DNA of 38,958 nt from an uncultured bacterium (GCA_902761275.1 CACWJS010000007.1:1-38958), one strand, 5' to 3'. Numbered from the stretch's first letter, positions 1-9,735 are shown. Numbers and translations are program-made. Notes: generated by a model not told the origin, from the letters alone.

Positions 1-1
1 C

Positions 2-556
<555 letters not shown>

Positions 557-571
557 GGAACATCCTGCTGC

Positions 572-2038
572 ATGAACGCGTCTGCCGCGAGCGTGGAGAG
601 CTGGCTCGGGGCCCAGTCGTTTGGCGAGCAGCGCGTCGGGCTGCTCGTGCGCGGCGAGATCGTTGACGAATGGCGCGTAGAAGCGTATCTCGGGCGAGGG
701 CTTTCTGCTGAAGTATATCGCGTGACGAATGTCCGCTTCGGGCACGACGGCGCACTTAAGCTTCTTGTCGACGGTTCGCGCGGGCTTGCGGCGCGTTTCG
801 CCACCGAAGCCGACGCGCTTCGATTCCTTTCGCTTCGGGCGCTTCCGCGCTTCATGGGCGGCGGCACGTGCAAAGGTGCGCCATACTATGTAATGGAGTA
901 TCTCCAGCCGCTGCCCGACCCGATGCCGCGACGCGAAGTGCCGCGCTTCATGAACAGGGTGGCGAAGGCGGTCCACACGCTTCACGATGCGGGCTACATC
1001 CATCGCGACTTGAAGCCCGGCAACATCTTGAGGCGCGCGAACGGAGAGCCGGTTCTCATCGATCTCGGGCTCGTCAAGCGACGCGGCACGATGGTGTCTG
1101 ACCCGATAGTGCGCCATGGCCGCGGCATATCGATCATCGACGGAAAGCCCGTTGGCGTCGGGACTCTCGACTATGCTGCGCCCGAGCAGCTCTTGAAGGG
1201 CGAGGCGTCGGTGCAGAGCGATGTCTTTGCGCTTGGGAAGATTCTCCGCGCGCTCTACGAGGGACGCCCGCCTGCGAGCGTGAAGCCGATCATTCGCAAG
1301 GCGACGCGCGAACTTCCTGGCGACCGCTATGAGTCGGCCGATGCTTTCGCTGCAGCGCTTCGCCATCGCAACTACTTCCGCTCTTTCGTTGGCGTCTTAC
1401 TGCTTGTCGCAGTTGTTGCGGGACTCGTCGCGCTTGGACACATCGATGACTTGCGCCGCTGGGCGGGAAAGCGATTTAACGCGCCGCCCCGCGTCCTCAC
1501 TGTTGCAAAGGCGCACGATGAGTCCTACGCCGCGTATTTCGTGCGCCTCAAGCAGCTTGCAGCCGATGGAAGTCCGGTGGCACAATGCGCACTTGCCGAG
1601 GCGTATATGTACGGACAGGGAACGGCGACAAATCTTGAGGAAGCTGTCCGCTGGTATCGCACTGCGGCCGCGGCGGGCAACTCCGACGCGCAGGCGTCGC
1701 TCGGGCTTTGCCTACTGCGCGGCTGGGGCTGTGAGAAGGACATCGATGGGGCGATAGTGTGGTACACTCGCGCTGCGGAGCAGAAGAACCTTTCCGCGAT
1801 GAACGACCTTGCGTTCTGCCGACTTCACGGCATAGGCGTCGAGAAGGACTCAGAGGGCGGCTTTGCCCTTGCGCTCGAAGCCGCGAAGAGCGGTCACGCT
1901 CCCGCGCAGGCGCTCGTCGGCGAATGCTACCTCGAGGGCATCGGCGTCGAGCAGGACATCGCCTCCGCCGAGACGTGGCTCTACCGCGCCGCACGTCTCG
2001 GCAACAAGCGCGCAAAGGCGCTCCTCGAATCACGCTGA
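572..2038 (+). CDS. Membrane Ser/Thr protein kinase with C-terminal Sel1 repeats
   Basis: A 488-residue Hanks-type kinase. Residues 35-265 form the kinase domain: glycine-rich loop GRGLSAEVY (41-49), ATP-binding Lys63, catalytic loop HRDLKPGN (144-151), DLG in place of DFG (164-166) and APE (203-205). The catalytic residues are all present, so it should be active. A single hydrophobic segment (about 268-291) follows, then at least four Sel1/TPR-like repeats (about 330-486), likely outside the cytoplasm and probably binding protein or peptide. This cytoplasmic kinase, one membrane pass and exported sensor plan is typical of PVC bacteria. It is paralogous to the kinase at 18846. No sigma gene is adjacent here, but the sigma factor at 9728 (minus) is an orphan and could be its partner (inference). 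The ATG at 572 has only a weak, distant AAGGA upstream. Confidence 0.88.
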   Translation: MNASAASVESWLGAQSFGEQRVGLLVRGEIVDEWRVEAYLGRGLSAEVYRVTNVRFGHDGALKLLVDGSRGLAARFATEADALRFLSLRALPRFMGGGTCKGAPYYVMEYLQPLPDPMPRREVPRFMNRVAKAVHTLHDAGYIHRDLKPGNILRRANGEPVLIDLGLVKRRGTMVSDPIVRHGRGISIIDGKPVGVGTLDYAAPEQLLKGEASVQSDVFALGKILRALYEGRPPASVKPIIRKATRELPGDRYESADAFAAALRHRNYFRSFVGVLLLVAVVAGLVALGHIDDLRRWAGKRFNAPPRVLTVAKAHDESYAAYFVRLKQLAADGSPVAQCALAEAYMYGQGTATNLEEAVRWYRTAAAAGNSDAQASLGLCLLRGWGCEKDIDGAIVWYTRAAEQKNLSAMNDLAFCRLHGIGVEKDSEGGFALALEAAKSGHAPAQALVGECYLEGIGVEQDIASAETWLYRAARLGNKRAKALLESR

Positions 2039-2061
2039 TAGAGCGCATGGCATGCGGATGG

Positions 2062-2091
2062 TTGACGGATTAGAGACCAATGCGCTATAAT
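2062..2091 (+). promoter_or_regulatory. Sigma-70-type promoter for the SGNH/alpha-beta hydrolase gene
   Basis: TTGACG (2062-2067), an 18-nt spacer and a perfect TATAAT (2086-2091). The predicted start near 2098 gives a leader of about 55 nt that carries GGAGA ahead of the ATG at 2153. It is the most conventional promoter in the window, with a -35 box and a leader holding a ribosome site, unlike the leaderless set. Confidence 0.7.
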
Positions 2092-2152
2092 GCCGCAACT
2101 CGAGAGGACACCGCGGCGAACGCGGATGAATCGTGAGTATGGAGAAAACGAG

Positions 2153-4021
2153 ATGAAGACATTGTTGATCGCGGCGCTTTTTGCGTCGCAAGCGGCGTTC
2201 GCCGACAGAATCGCGGAACTATACCCTGTCGCTGAAAACGTGCGCGGACACGAGAACATAGAGTGGTCTATAAGTTATGCCTACCATTTTACCGACGCGA
2301 AGAAAGATCTGCCGCGTGTTCTTCTGGTCGGCGACTCCATTTGCCAGGGCTATCAGGGCAAGGTGTGCGGCAAGCTCGACGGGAAGGTCAATGTCACCTA
2401 CTGGGCATCGTCCTATTGCGTCACAAGCCCGGGATACCTGCGGCTTCTCGCGTTCTATCTCGACGAGGCGAAGTACGATGTCATACACTTCAACAACGGA
2501 CTTCATTCGTGCGAAACGCCCGTCGCTGACTATGAAAAGTCATATCGCGCCGCGCTGCAGCTCGTGAAGGCGAAGCAGCCCGCTGCAAGGATCGTCTGGG
2601 CGTCTTCAACTCCGCTCAACACCGGGGACGCGGCAAAGGCGGGGAAGGTCGCCCAGCTCAATGATGCGGCACGCCGCGCCGTGCGTGCTGTCGGCGACAT
2701 CGGCGAGAACGATCTTTTCGCGCTGTTGAATCCGCTCGAGAGGAGTGCGTATTGGGTTGACACGCATCACTATTCAAATGCGGGGTATGAACTTATCGCG
2801 TCGCAGGTAGTCGAAAAGGTGACGGCGGCCGTTTCGCTCGGTACGAAGTCCGGCTTAGCTGGCGAGCGGTCCTATGCATCAGTCACAGACGGCGGCGCGG
2901 CGCTTTGGAAGGACGAACCTGCGATGTGGTGCGCGCCGAAGACATACGAGATCAATGAGCCGAACCCGGAAGGCGTCAGGTCCGTAGTCATTGAAGGCGA
3001 GATGTACAAGGGCATCCGCACGCGGTTCTTCGCCTGGTGGGCTCTTCCAAAGGGGGCGTCGAGCACGAACCGCGTGCCTGGCATCGTGCTTGTGCACGGC
3101 GGAGACGGAGCGGCCTTTTCGTCTTGGGTCAAGTCGTGGGCCGACCGTGGATATGCTGCGATCGCGATGGATACCTGCGGTGCATTTCCGAAGTCCGAGA
3201 AGTCGCTTGGCGGATGGCTTCGCCATGCGCATTCTGGTCCCGCCGGATGGGGGCGCATGTCTCTGGCCGACGACCCGCCGAAAGACCAGTGGCCGTACCA
3301 TGCCGTCGCGACCGTCATACGCTCGCATTCGTTCCTGCGTTCGCTGCCGGAGGTCGATCCTGATCGAATCGGGCTTACCGGCATTTCCTGGGGAGGGTAC
3401 CTGACAGCGTGCACGGCCGGCATAGACAGCCGCTTCGCCTTCGCCGTGCCTGTCTACGGTTGCGCGTTCCTGAAGGATCATTCAGTATGGTCCGCGCAGT
3501 TTGCGGGGCTTGGCGAAAAGGGCGTTCGTTGGGACGAACTGTGGGACGCGAGGAACTTCTTGCCGTTCGCCAAGATGCCGATTCTGTGGGTGACTGGATC
3601 GAACGACCACTTTTTCCCGCTTGACTCGCTGCAGCGCGGTTATGACCTGCTGCCGAAAGCACCTCGGCTTGCGGTGCGCGTGCGGATGCCGCACGGGCAT
3701 CCCCCGGCGGGCGATCCTGCGGAGATCAGGGCTTTCGCAGATCACTTTGCATTTGGGAAGCCGGCCTTTCCGGAATTTTCGACAGCACTCGATGGTAGTC
3801 GGCTTTCCGTGAAATGGAACGGTTTCGGGCGCAGGGCCGTGCGAGCCGAGCTGGTCTTTACCGCTTCGTCCGACGAGGTCTGGGAGAAGCGCGTATACGA
3901 AACGCTTCCCGTTCCATTCGCAAACGACATGCTGTCGGTCGACGTTCCGAAAGACGCGACCGTGTTTTGGGTCAATGTCACGTTCGACGACGGCATTGTC
4001 GCATCGACGCGGCATTGGTAG
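2153..4021 (+). CDS. Secreted two-domain esterase: SGNH hydrolase fused to alpha/beta hydrolase
   Basis: A 622-residue protein with signal peptide MKTLLIAALFASQAAFA. The ATG at 2153 was chosen over an in-frame one at 2090 because it begins the signal peptide, has GGAGA upstream, and 2090 lies inside the -10 box. Domain 1 (about 55-225) is an SGNH/GDSL hydrolase: block I GDSI with Ser62 and block V DTHH with Asp203 and His206. Domain 2 (about 290-540) is an alpha/beta hydrolase of the acetyl-xylan-esterase/prolyl-oligopeptidase type: VLVHGG, nucleophile elbow GISWGG (Ser412), Asp485 in GSNDHFFP and a His in MPHGHPP (514 or 516). A short beta-rich tail follows. Both catalytic sets look intact, so one secreted polypeptide may remove two kinds of acyl group from a polysaccharide. 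The substrate cannot be read from the sequence. Confidence 0.85.
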   Translation: MKTLLIAALFASQAAFADRIAELYPVAENVRGHENIEWSISYAYHFTDAKKDLPRVLLVGDSICQGYQGKVCGKLDGKVNVTYWASSYCVTSPGYLRLLAFYLDEAKYDVIHFNNGLHSCETPVADYEKSYRAALQLVKAKQPAARIVWASSTPLNTGDAAKAGKVAQLNDAARRAVRAVGDIGENDLFALLNPLERSAYWVDTHHYSNAGYELIASQVVEKVTAAVSLGTKSGLAGERSYASVTDGGAALWKDEPAMWCAPKTYEINEPNPEGVRSVVIEGEMYKGIRTRFFAWWALPKGASSTNRVPGIVLVHGGDGAAFSSWVKSWADRGYAAIAMDTCGAFPKSEKSLGGWLRHAHSGPAGWGRMSLADDPPKDQWPYHAVATVIRSHSFLRSLPEVDPDRIGLTGISWGGYLTACTAGIDSRFAFAVPVYGCAFLKDHSVWSAQFAGLGEKGVRWDELWDARNFLPFAKMPILWVTGSNDHFFPLDSLQRGYDLLPKAPRLAVRVRMPHGHPPAGDPAEIRAFADHFAFGKPAFPEFSTALDGSRLSVKWNGFGRRAVRAELVFTASSDEVWEKRVYETLPVPFANDMLSVDVPKDATVFWVNVTFDDGIVASTRHW

Positions 4022-4097
4022 ACTCTTCGGGCTCGACGCGCGGGTACTTGTCGAATCATGTTAACGGAACGCGGCACTTTTGCCGCGGGCGCGTTTT

Positions 4098-4106
4098 TGC
4101 TATAAT
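4098..4106 (+). promoter_or_regulatory. Extended -10 promoter of nnrD
   Basis: TGC followed by TATAAT (4101-4106). The predicted start at about 4113 leaves a 3-nt leader before the ATG at 4116. A possible TTGCCG at 4080-4085 gives a short 15-nt spacer. A small hairpin just upstream (arms GCGGCA/TGCCGC near 4071-4086) might end the preceding transcript, but no T-run follows it directly. Confidence 0.6.
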
Positions 4107-4115
4107 CACAGTTTA

Positions 4116-4955
4116 ATGGAAATGCCAAAGGAGATAGCAGGCGGCTTTCGTGCGCGTTCGCGCGACGCGCACAAGCGTTCCGTCGGCACTGTCACTGTCG
4201 TCGGCGGCTCGCATGGCTTCCCGCACGCGCCGGTGATAGCTGGCCTCGGCGCGCGCGCCGCTGGCGCGGGGCTCGTCCGTCTCGTCGTGCCTGAGGAGTC
4301 GCGACCGGCCGCAGGTGCGCTCTTGCCCGAGGCGACTGTATCCGATCTTGGCGGCGACATTCCGCTTTCTGACGTGACTGTCGTCGGGCCTGGGCTCGGG
4401 CTTGGCGAGGAAGCGTCAACTTTCGTGCGCGATCTTATTTGTAAAGAAGGGCGGCTTGTAGTCGATGCGGATGCGCTTACGCACCTCGCCGCGATATGCA
4501 AGTTGGGGAGCCGTGACAGAGGCGCGACGATCGTCCTGACGCCGCACGAGGGAGAGGCGGCGCGGTTACTTGGCGTTGCCGCTGCCGATATTTCTCGCGG
4601 CAGGATTGCCGCGGCAAAGGAGATTGCGCGTCGCTATCGCGCCACCGTTGTCCTGAAGGGCCCTGGTACGCTTGTCGTCTCTCCAGACGGTGAGAAGGTG
4701 TTCGAGAATTCGACGGGCAATCCCTTTATGGCGCTTGGCGGGATGGGCGATCTTCTTTCGGGCGTGGTTGCTGCGAGGTGGGCGTATCTTGGCGGCGACG
4801 CCTTTCTTCCAGCGGCGGCGTCAGCGTGGATTCACGGCGCTGTCGGCGATGCTCTTGTTGCAGACGGCGGTGACATGTCCATCGCGAACATGGCCGCCCG
4901 CATCGGTTCTATGCGAATCCTTCTTGATCGAATGTACTCAACTGACTTCAACTGA
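4116..4955 (+). CDS. nnrD: ADP-dependent NAD(P)H-hydrate dehydratase
   Basis: A 279-residue ribokinase-like repair enzyme that dehydrates damaged (S)-NADHX/NADPHX back to NAD(P)H using ADP. Diagnostic motifs: VVGGSHGFPHAPVIA near the N-terminus, GPGLG, VDADAL, LTPHEGEAARLLG, VLKGPGTLV and the nucleotide-site block TGNPFMALGGMGDLLSG, with the catalytic Asp at 212. It lacks the NnrE (YjeF_N) epimerase domain found fused in E. coli, so the epimerase must be elsewhere or absent. The ATG at 4116 sits 10 nt after the -10 box; ATG 4122 is an alternative. An upstream in-frame ATG at 4080 precedes the promoter and is rejected. The RND genes begin 11 nt downstream. Confidence 0.87.
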   Translation: MEMPKEIAGGFRARSRDAHKRSVGTVTVVGGSHGFPHAPVIAGLGARAAGAGLVRLVVPEESRPAAGALLPEATVSDLGGDIPLSDVTVVGPGLGLGEEASTFVRDLICKEGRLVVDADALTHLAAICKLGSRDRGATIVLTPHEGEAARLLGVAAADISRGRIAAAKEIARRYRATVVLKGPGTLVVSPDGEKVFENSTGNPFMALGGMGDLLSGVVAARWAYLGGDAFLPAAASAWIHGAVGDALVADGGDMSIANMAARIGSMRILLDRMYSTDFN

Positions 4956-4966
4956 AATTTATCGAT

Positions 4967-6151
4967 ATGTCAAAGACTGTCAATTGCATAGTGTTCGGGG
5001 CGGCAATGGTCGCCGTGGGTTGGTTTGGAAGGCAGCTTGTGCCGACAGGCGCGCATTCGCGTTCGGCGAAAAGCGAAGAAGCCGTGCCGGTTGTCGTAAC
5101 GACGGCAAGGTCGGTGGTGTTCAATCCGCCGACGGAGTATGTCGGGCATGTCGAGCCGGCGGAGACAACGGACATCCTTCCTCAGATCGACGGCTACATC
5201 AAGAAGGTATGCTTTGACGAAGGCGCGAAAGTCTCCACCGGCGACCTCCTCTTTGAGATAGACCAGGAGCAGTACCTCGCCTCGCGCAATCTGCGCTATT
5301 CGGAGGTTAGGAGCGCCGAAGCAAAGGTCGAGGTGGCCAAGTCGGACTTGGAACGCGCCGAGCGCTACTACCGCCGCCTGGCCGCCGCAGACGACCGCGG
5401 CATTACGGCGACCGAGCTGGACAACGCGGAAATGGCGCTCTCGTCCGCCAAGGCCACGCTCAATTCGGCAGTTGCCGCCGTCGAGCAGGCGAAGGCCGCC
5501 GCCGCGATAGCCGACTTTAATCTGAAGCACACCAAGGTGTTCTCGCCAATGTCCGGGCGAATCGGCAGGGCTTTCCACCACGTCGGCGACTACGTCTCGC
5601 CTTCCAAGTCCGCGCTGGCGCGCGTCGTGAAGCTCGATCCTATACGCGTCGTCTTTCCGATAACGGACCGCGACTACGACGCCTGGCAGTCCGCCGCCGA
5701 GCGCCGCGGCACGGAGCTAAACGCCTCGCGCCGCTTCCGCATACGGCTGCCCAACGGCGAGGAGTACGCGGAGCGCGGATCCATTGAGTTCGGCGACAAC
5801 GAGATGAGCCGCGAGACGGGGACTCTTGTGATGTACGTTTCGTTCCCGAACCCCTCCGGGCGGCTCGTCCCCAACGCGTTCGTGAGGGTTCTTTCCGACG
5901 AGGCGAATCCGCCGCGCGCGCTTGCGGTGCCGTCGGGAGCCGTTGTGCCGTGTGACGACGGCGTGCGCATATGGACCGTAGATGGCGAGAACAAGGCGCG
6001 CTCTGTCTTGGTGGAGACGGGAAAGACCTGGAACGGGGCGACGCTCGTCAAGTCGGGGCTTTCCGAAGGTGACAGGATCGTCTGCTCCGGAGCTTTCAAG
6101 CTCAAGGAAGGAATGGCGGTCGTCTGCCGCGAGGAGAACGAGGTCAGATGA
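4967..6151 (+). CDS. RND efflux periplasmic adaptor (membrane fusion protein)
   Basis: A 394-residue AcrA/MexA-type adaptor that would link an inner-membrane RND permease to an outer-membrane channel. It has an N-terminal membrane anchor (about 5-24, no lipobox), the first lipoyl half ending in EGAKVSTGDLLFEID (about 84-98), an alpha-helical hairpin of Ala/Glu-rich coiled coil (about 100-185), the second lipoyl half with FSPMSGRIGRAFHHVGDYV, then beta-barrel and membrane-proximal domains. The family match is clear. The stop overlaps the permease start by 4 nt (ATGA), so the pair is translationally coupled. No TolC-like gene follows, so an outer-membrane channel would have to be encoded elsewhere. 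Confidence 0.9.
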   Translation: MSKTVNCIVFGAAMVAVGWFGRQLVPTGAHSRSAKSEEAVPVVVTTARSVVFNPPTEYVGHVEPAETTDILPQIDGYIKKVCFDEGAKVSTGDLLFEIDQEQYLASRNLRYSEVRSAEAKVEVAKSDLERAERYYRRLAAADDRGITATELDNAEMALSSAKATLNSAVAAVEQAKAAAAIADFNLKHTKVFSPMSGRIGRAFHHVGDYVSPSKSALARVVKLDPIRVVFPITDRDYDAWQSAAERRGTELNASRRFRIRLPNGEEYAERGSIEFGDNEMSRETGTLVMYVSFPNPSGRLVPNAFVRVLSDEANPPRALAVPSGAVVPCDDGVRIWTVDGENKARSVLVETGKTWNGATLVKSGLSEGDRIVCSGAFKLKEGMAVVCREENEVR

Positions 6152-9126
6152 ACGCGGTCGAACTGCTCGTCCGGCGTCCATACTTTGCGATTGCCGTTGT
6201 TCTTCTGTCGGTCGTCGTCGCCGCGATCTCGTTCCCAAGGGCGCCCGTGTCGCTCTACCCGAACGTCGCGCGCCCAGCGATATCCGTGTCGTGCACCTAC
6301 CCCGGCGCGAATGCGCGCGAGGTGATGAACACCGTCGCCGGGCCCATCGAGGAGAAGGTGAACGGCGTCGAGGGCATGAGCCGCATGACAAGCTCGTGCT
6401 CTGACACGGGCGCCTATGCGCTGACCGTCTACTTCAACGTCGGCGTCGATCGCGACATGGCGCTCACAAAGGTGCAGAGCAAGGTTCAGCAGGCGCTTTC
6501 GCTTTTGCCGCAGGAAGTCAAGAACACTGGCGTGACGGTAGAGTCCGGCTCGACGGAGGAGCTGGGGCTCCTGACGCTGCGCTCCGCCGGTGGCAAGCTC
6601 GCGCGCGAGCAGGTCGTAGACTATGCCTATGGAGTCGTCAACCCAGCGATTCTTCGTGTCCCCGGCGTCGGCAGCTCTACTGTAAAGGACAACAAGGTCG
6701 CGATGCGCATCTGGCTCGACGCGAACAAGATGGCCTCGCACGGCATCACGTCGGAGGAGGTCGTCTCCGCGATCAAGTCGCAGAACGTCCAGGCGTCTCT
6801 CGGCAGCGTCGGCGCAAGCCCGACCGAAGAGCCGGGATGCCGCGTCGTGTCCCTGATCTCAAGGGGGCGTCTTGACACGGCGGAGGACTTTGAAAAGATC
6901 GTCGTCCGCACCGAAGGACGCGGCGGGCTCGTTCGGCTTGGCGACATCGCTCGTGTCGACAAGGGGCTCCAGGGCTATTCCTACGCCGCGTTATACGACG
7001 AGACCCCGGCGGTGTTTATACGCATAGTCAAGCTTCCCGGCATCGACGTGCGCAAGACGATGAAGCTCATAAAGGCGGAGTTGAAGAAGCTTGAACCGTC
7101 CTTCCCCGGCGACCTCGCCTGGGACATGACTTACGACACGACGCTCTACATGGACGCCGCGCTCGGTTCCGTCGTCAGGTCGCTTGTGCTTGCCTTCGCG
7201 CTGGCCGTCCTCGTCGCGGCGCTTTTCCTGCGGTCCGCGAAGTGGGCACTGCTCGTGGCGGTGTCGTCGGCTGTGCCATTGGCGATCGCGTTTTCCGTTC
7301 TTGTCGCCGCGGGCTGCTTCCTGAGCTTGATCTCGCTTTATGCGTTTATCGTCGCAACCGGTGTCTCGTTCGCGTTTTCGGCTTTCATGGCCTCGCGCAT
7401 CCGCGCCCTTGCGGGAGAGGGGATGGATCAGAGCGCTGCCGTGGTTTCGGCTGCGGGACGCTACGCGCCGCCCGTATGCGCCGCCGCCATTGCTATTGCG
7501 CTCGCCATGGTGCCAGTGGCGATGGTCGACGGGTTGCAGGGCGTCGTCTACCGCCAGTTCTCGCTTGTGCTCGCCGCTGCCGCGCTTGCGTCTGTGCTGG
7601 CGGCGGTCGTGATAGTACCGGCTTTTGCCGCGGTTATTCCAGTTCGGACGAAGCCGTGCGTCAGTTCGTCAGAGTCGCGGCAGGCGCTTCTCGCACCGGC
7701 AATCTTGTATATTGCGCTTGCGGCCTGCGCCGTCGCTGCGTGGGGAATCGGGAAGGGGCTTCCCGGCGAGTTCATCCCCGCTGAGGACATCGGCGAAATC
7801 GTCGTGGACTGCAAGATGGCGGAGGGAACTTCCATGCCGGTCACGGCCGACGTGATGCGCAGCATATACAGAAGGGTGCGCGACATCGGCGGCATAGAGA
7901 AGTCGACGACGCTTCTTGGCGAGAGCATCGTCAGCGGATACGGCGAAAACAACGCCAAGATGTATCTCGTTCTCAAGGACTGGGCAAAGCGCGACAAGTC
8001 GATGTTCGAAATCGCAAAGGAAATCGAGAAGGCCGTCGTCGACATTCCTGCGGCACAGGTCTTCACAATCTGCCCTCCGCCAATGCAGGGGCAGGGCAAC
8101 CAGGGTGGGCTGACAGTCCTTGTGCAGTCGATGGAGGATGCTGATCCTGTCCGCTTCGCCAACGAGATGCAGAAGTTTTGCGCCGCCCTTGCGCGTTCGC
8201 CGCTGGCGGACAGCGCCAACTGCGGAACCGTCGCCGACGTGCCCCACCTGCGCGTACACGTCGACCGCGAGAAGTGCGAGCTGATGCAGGTGCCGATGCT
8301 GTCGCTTTACACGACGCTCCAGCACGCGCTTGGCTCTGTGTACGTCAACGACGTGAACCTCGGCACCCAGGTGAACCGCGTAACTGTGATGTCAGACTGG
8401 TCCGCGCGCTCGTCGGCCGATCGCGTCGGCGATCTCTACGTTCGCTCAAAGACGGGGGATATGGTGCCGGTCGGCGCGCTTGTGACGTTCAGCGAGGAAC
8501 TTGGCGTTCGCGACTGCTACCGCTGCAACCAGTATCTCTACGCGACTTGCCAGTTCCTGCCGAAGGAGGGCGTTGCGTCTTCCGAGGCGATCGAGGAAGT
8601 GCGGCGGATTTCCGCGGCGAATCTGCCGCGCGGCTACGTCCAGGACTGGAGCGGGCTCATCTACGAGCAGTTCCAGAGTAGAGGGGACACGGGGCTTCTC
8701 ATGGGGCTCTCCGTGCTTGCCGTGTATCTTGTGTTGATGGTGATGTCTGGTTCGCTCGTCCGCCCGTTAGCGTGCCTTGTGCCGGCCGCGGCCGCGACGC
8801 TTGGCGCCGTAGTGCTTCATCTGGTGACCGGGGTTCCCATCTCGCTCTACTCACAGTTCTCGATGCTGCTGCTTGTAGTGACTTGCTCGGCTTTTGCGAT
8901 GCTTGCAGATTCGCGTGACGGCATGGCAGGCCGCGTCTTCCTGCCGCTTCTTATCGCCATTTCCTTCCTTCCGCTTGCGCTGTCGTCTGGGGCGGGCGGA
9001 GCGGGCAGCCGCTCGATGGGCATCACCTTGCTTGGCGGCTTCGCGTTCTTTGCGCTTGTCCGCGCCATGGCCGGTGGTCTCGGCCAGGAACAACGCGATC
9101 ACGCAATGTCATCCGCATCGGCTTGA
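6148..9126 (+). CDS. RND-family permease, proton-relay residues missing
   Basis: A 992-residue inner-membrane protein of the HAE-1/AcrB type. The N-terminus (RRPYFAIAVVLLSVVVAA, then APVSLYPNVARPAISVSCTY) and the YRQFSLVLAAAALASVL block are typical, and two large periplasmic loops separate the transmembrane clusters; twelve helices are likely. In AcrB, Asp407 and Asp408 (TM4), Lys940 (TM10) and Arg971 (TM11) carry the protons. Aligned by eye, the TM4 segment reads ATGVSFAFSAFMA, giving Ala409 and Phe410 for the two Asp, TM10 reads TCSAFAMLADSRD with Phe916 for Lys, and the Arg position reads Leu. The open reading frame is full and undisturbed, so this is not simple decay. It may work with a second, energised RND subunit or have another role. 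It is about 50 residues shorter than AcrB, mainly near TM10-11. Confidence 0.85.
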   Translation: MNAVELLVRRPYFAIAVVLLSVVVAAISFPRAPVSLYPNVARPAISVSCTYPGANAREVMNTVAGPIEEKVNGVEGMSRMTSSCSDTGAYALTVYFNVGVDRDMALTKVQSKVQQALSLLPQEVKNTGVTVESGSTEELGLLTLRSAGGKLAREQVVDYAYGVVNPAILRVPGVGSSTVKDNKVAMRIWLDANKMASHGITSEEVVSAIKSQNVQASLGSVGASPTEEPGCRVVSLISRGRLDTAEDFEKIVVRTEGRGGLVRLGDIARVDKGLQGYSYAALYDETPAVFIRIVKLPGIDVRKTMKLIKAELKKLEPSFPGDLAWDMTYDTTLYMDAALGSVVRSLVLAFALAVLVAALFLRSAKWALLVAVSSAVPLAIAFSVLVAAGCFLSLISLYAFIVATGVSFAFSAFMASRIRALAGEGMDQSAAVVSAAGRYAPPVCAAAIAIALAMVPVAMVDGLQGVVYRQFSLVLAAAALASVLAAVVIVPAFAAVIPVRTKPCVSSSESRQALLAPAILYIALAACAVAAWGIGKGLPGEFIPAEDIGEIVVDCKMAEGTSMPVTADVMRSIYRRVRDIGGIEKSTTLLGESIVSGYGENNAKMYLVLKDWAKRDKSMFEIAKEIEKAVVDIPAAQVFTICPPPMQGQGNQGGLTVLVQSMEDADPVRFANEMQKFCAALARSPLADSANCGTVADVPHLRVHVDREKCELMQVPMLSLYTTLQHALGSVYVNDVNLGTQVNRVTVMSDWSARSSADRVGDLYVRSKTGDMVPVGALVTFSEELGVRDCYRCNQYLYATCQFLPKEGVASSEAIEEVRRISAANLPRGYVQDWSGLIYEQFQSRGDTGLLMGLSVLAVYLVLMVMSGSLVRPLACLVPAAAATLGAVVLHLVTGVPISLYSQFSMLLLVVTCSAFAMLADSRDGMAGRVFLPLLIAISFLPLALSSGAGGAGSRSMGITLLGGFAFFALVRAMAGGLGQEQRDHAMSSASA

Positions 9127-9137
9127 TGCGAATTGGA

Positions 9138-9728
9138 CTAGTATTTTTCGTCGGTCATCGCTGCGACGAGGGCTGAGAGTCGTTGGACCATGCGTCGCTT
9201 GATCTGGTCGACGTTGGCGCGCGCGAGGCCGAACGCCGCGGCGACTTCGGCTGGCGGCTCGTGCATCAGCGCCACGTGGCGAAAGACTTCGCGGGCGCGC
9301 GCGTTCACCGATTCGTCGGAGAGCAGCTGCTCGAGCGCCGCGTTCATCGCCGCGAGCTTCCAGTCCTCCGGCTCTTCGTGGTTGCGCTCGGTTGATGGAT
9401 TTTCCAGCTCTGCAAGCCGGTCACGCTTGCCGCTTTCCCGTGCCTCGCGCCTCAGGGCGTCTTCGGCCTTGTGCTTTAGTATGCCTGTAAGGTAGTTGTG
9501 GAAGTGTCCGTTGCGGTCGGGAGTATAGTGGTAGTCTGGCATGCGCCGCGTTAGCGCGACCATCGTCTCCTGAATCGCGTCGTCTGCGTCGACCGACGGG
9601 AAGCGCGACTGTAGAAACGAGCGCATCGGCTGCTCGTAGATGCGGAAGAACTCGGCCCAGCGGGCGTTGTCTGTTCCGCTGGCGAGACCCTTGAGCAGAG
9701 TTATCGATGTGACCGGTGCGTTCGCCAT
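9138..9728 (-). CDS. ECF-like sigma-70 family RNA polymerase sigma factor
   Basis: A 196-residue sigma factor with regions 2 and 4 only. Region 2 contains DADDAIQETMVAL and the block GHFHNYLTGILKHKAEDAL. The C-terminal region 4 helix-turn-helix is EPPAEVAAAFGLARANVDQIKRRMVQRL. It should recruit RNA polymerase to alternative promoters. The start MANAPVTS at 9728 was preferred over the longer frame because a TGG-TAGAAT box lies just upstream and because its paralogue at 18263 begins MANVPETS and is also 196 residues. The gene converges on the RND permease with an 11-nt gap. No anti-sigma or kinase gene is adjacent. Regulation by a distant kinase, perhaps the one at 572, is inference. Confidence 0.83.
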   Translation of the reverse strand: MANAPVTSITLLKGLASGTDNARWAEFFRIYEQPMRSFLQSRFPSVDADDAIQETMVALTRRMPDYHYTPDRNGHFHNYLTGILKHKAEDALRREARESGKRDRLAELENPSTERNHEEPEDWKLAAMNAALEQLLSDESVNARAREVFRHVALMHEPPAEVAAAFGLARANVDQIKRRMVQRLSALVAAMTDEKY

Positions 9729-9735
9729 GCCGCGT

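Noticed and set aside
4071..4100. Rho-independent terminator after the two-domain hydrolase gene
   Set aside because: Stem GCGGCA/TGCCGC is short and the T-run begins 7 nt later within the nnrD promoter; not convincing.
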